From assembly GCA_022729615.1 (NCBI GenBank), contig DZAQ01000071.1:1-6994 (forward strand): 6,994 nucleotides of DNA. The letters run 5' to 3'. Each line of letters begins with the position of its first letter. Position 1 is the stretch's first letter. The position numbers and the translations under genes were made by a program. Of the stretch, positions 6,490-6,994 are shown piece by piece. The notes beneath the pieces are model-generated. The model was not told the origin of the DNA. It was given only the letters and a program-made list of their open reading frames with translations, and did no database searches. The stretch comes from Sulfurovum sp. (GTDB taxonomy: Bacteria > Campylobacterota > Campylobacteria > Campylobacterales > Sulfurovaceae).

Positions 6490-6994
6490 TCCGCGCCAAA
6501 AATAAAACCGCCTTGCTGGAGCTGAAAAAAGATCTTGATCTGGCACAGAACGGAGCGCAAATCCTTGAAGAAAAACGGAACATTCTACTCAAAGAGATCA
6601 TCGCCCTGCTGGATGAGGTAGAAGAGGAGCGTATAAAGCTGAACGACGCCGTAGGGCAAAGTTATCGCACTCTCATCAAAGCCTTTATGGAGAGCGGAAA
6701 AGTGCAGCTGAAAAAAGAGGCAACGCTGCCGGTATTTCATGGGGAACTGCAAGTATATGAAAAAAGCTTTATCGGCATACCGGTGCCCAAAATCACCTAT
6801 GAACTGCAGCAAGTGCGCTTCCCTCTGAATATCGGCAGCGAAACGCTTTTTTTGGAAGTGGCGAGGAGATCATTTGCGGACGCAGCCTCACGCATTTTGG
6901 CATTGGCAGAGATCGAGTTCAAGGCATGGCGGCTTGCAAAAGAGCTCAAAAAAACCGTTGTCAGGGTCAACGCTTTGCAAAAATATTATGTACC
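6486..6994 (+). CDS. ntpD: V/A-type ATPase subunit D (rotor shaft), 3'-truncated by window edge
   Basis: The central shaft subunit is a long antiparallel coiled coil inserted into the A3B3 head, with F bound at its base. The visible 169 residues are open to the right edge; the family is about 200-215 aa, so only the C-terminal helix end is missing. The N-terminus IRAKNKTALLELKKDLDLAQNGAQILEEKRNILLKEI matches the family 'PTK..LL.LK..L..A..G..LL..KRD.L..E'. SFIGIPVPKI at 94-103 matches the 'N.MGV.VP.I' turn. VVRVNALQKYYV at 158-169 matches the conserved 'RRVNALE..VIP' before the final helix. The start ATG 6486 overlaps the B stop (ATGA) and follows GGAG at 6474-6477. No frameshift is seen in the visible part. 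Confidence 0.96.
   Translation, partial: MIRAKNKTALLELKKDLDLAQNGAQILEEKRNILLKEIIALLDEVEEERIKLNDAVGQSYRTLIKAFMESGKVQLKKEATLPVFHGELQVYEKSFIGIPVPKITYELQQVRFPLNIGSETLFLEVARRSFADAASRILALAEIEFKAWRLAKELKKTVVRVNALQKYYV

Noticed and set aside
1..6994. Unknown defence, mobile or RNA-based system
   Set aside because: Every base but eight is accounted for by eight V/A-ATPase genes in one operon; no direct repeats, tRNA-like or inverted-repeat structures of note were seen.

Overview
This window is an almost intact stretch of a V/A-type (vacuolar/archaeal-type, NtpA-like) rotary ATPase operon from a bacterium. All eight genes are on the + strand and packed end to end: subunit C (3' part, running in from the left edge), I (a-type stator), K (c-ring proteolipid), F, E, A (catalytic), B (non-catalytic) and D (5' part, running off the right edge). 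The only non-coding bases between genes are 1 nt (C/I) and 7 nt (K/F). All other junctions overlap: 11 nt at I/K, 29 nt at F/E, a 1-nt TGATG at E/A, and ATGA overlaps at A/B and B/D. No promoter, terminator, RNA gene, mobile element, CRISPR array or unexplained intergenic stretch is visible, so the operon's ends and control region lie outside the window.

Region by region: 2-472 is the C-terminal half of the central-stalk/rotor-coupling subunit C (AC39/d-like). 474-2294 is the large membrane stator subunit with the essential Arg in its helix bundle. 2284-2577 is a small c subunit with a leader peptide and two transmembrane helices. 2585-2887 and 2859-3404 are the small stalk subunits F (central) and E (peripheral). 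3404-5149 and 5146-6489 are the A and B subunits that form the ATPase head. 6486-6994 is the rotor-shaft subunit D, missing about its last 35 residues.

Together these parts form a proton (or less likely Na+) translocating motor. A3B3 hydrolyses or makes ATP, D and F form the shaft, C joins the shaft to the K ring, I carries the ion half-channels and E anchors the stator. The residues around the ion-binding Glu of K look like the proton type. Gene overlap implies strong translational coupling.

The host is bacterial: there are many Shine-Dalgarno sites, a TTG start, and base composition near the middle of the range. I cannot place it with confidence. The style of the codons is compatible with a Campylobacterota/proteobacterial or similar host, but that is only an impression. 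The gene order (C-I-K-F-E-A-B-D) differs from the best-known archaeal, Thermus and Enterococcus arrangements. I see no previously undescribed system here; the points worth a second look concern gene order, start sites and small family-level sequence variants.
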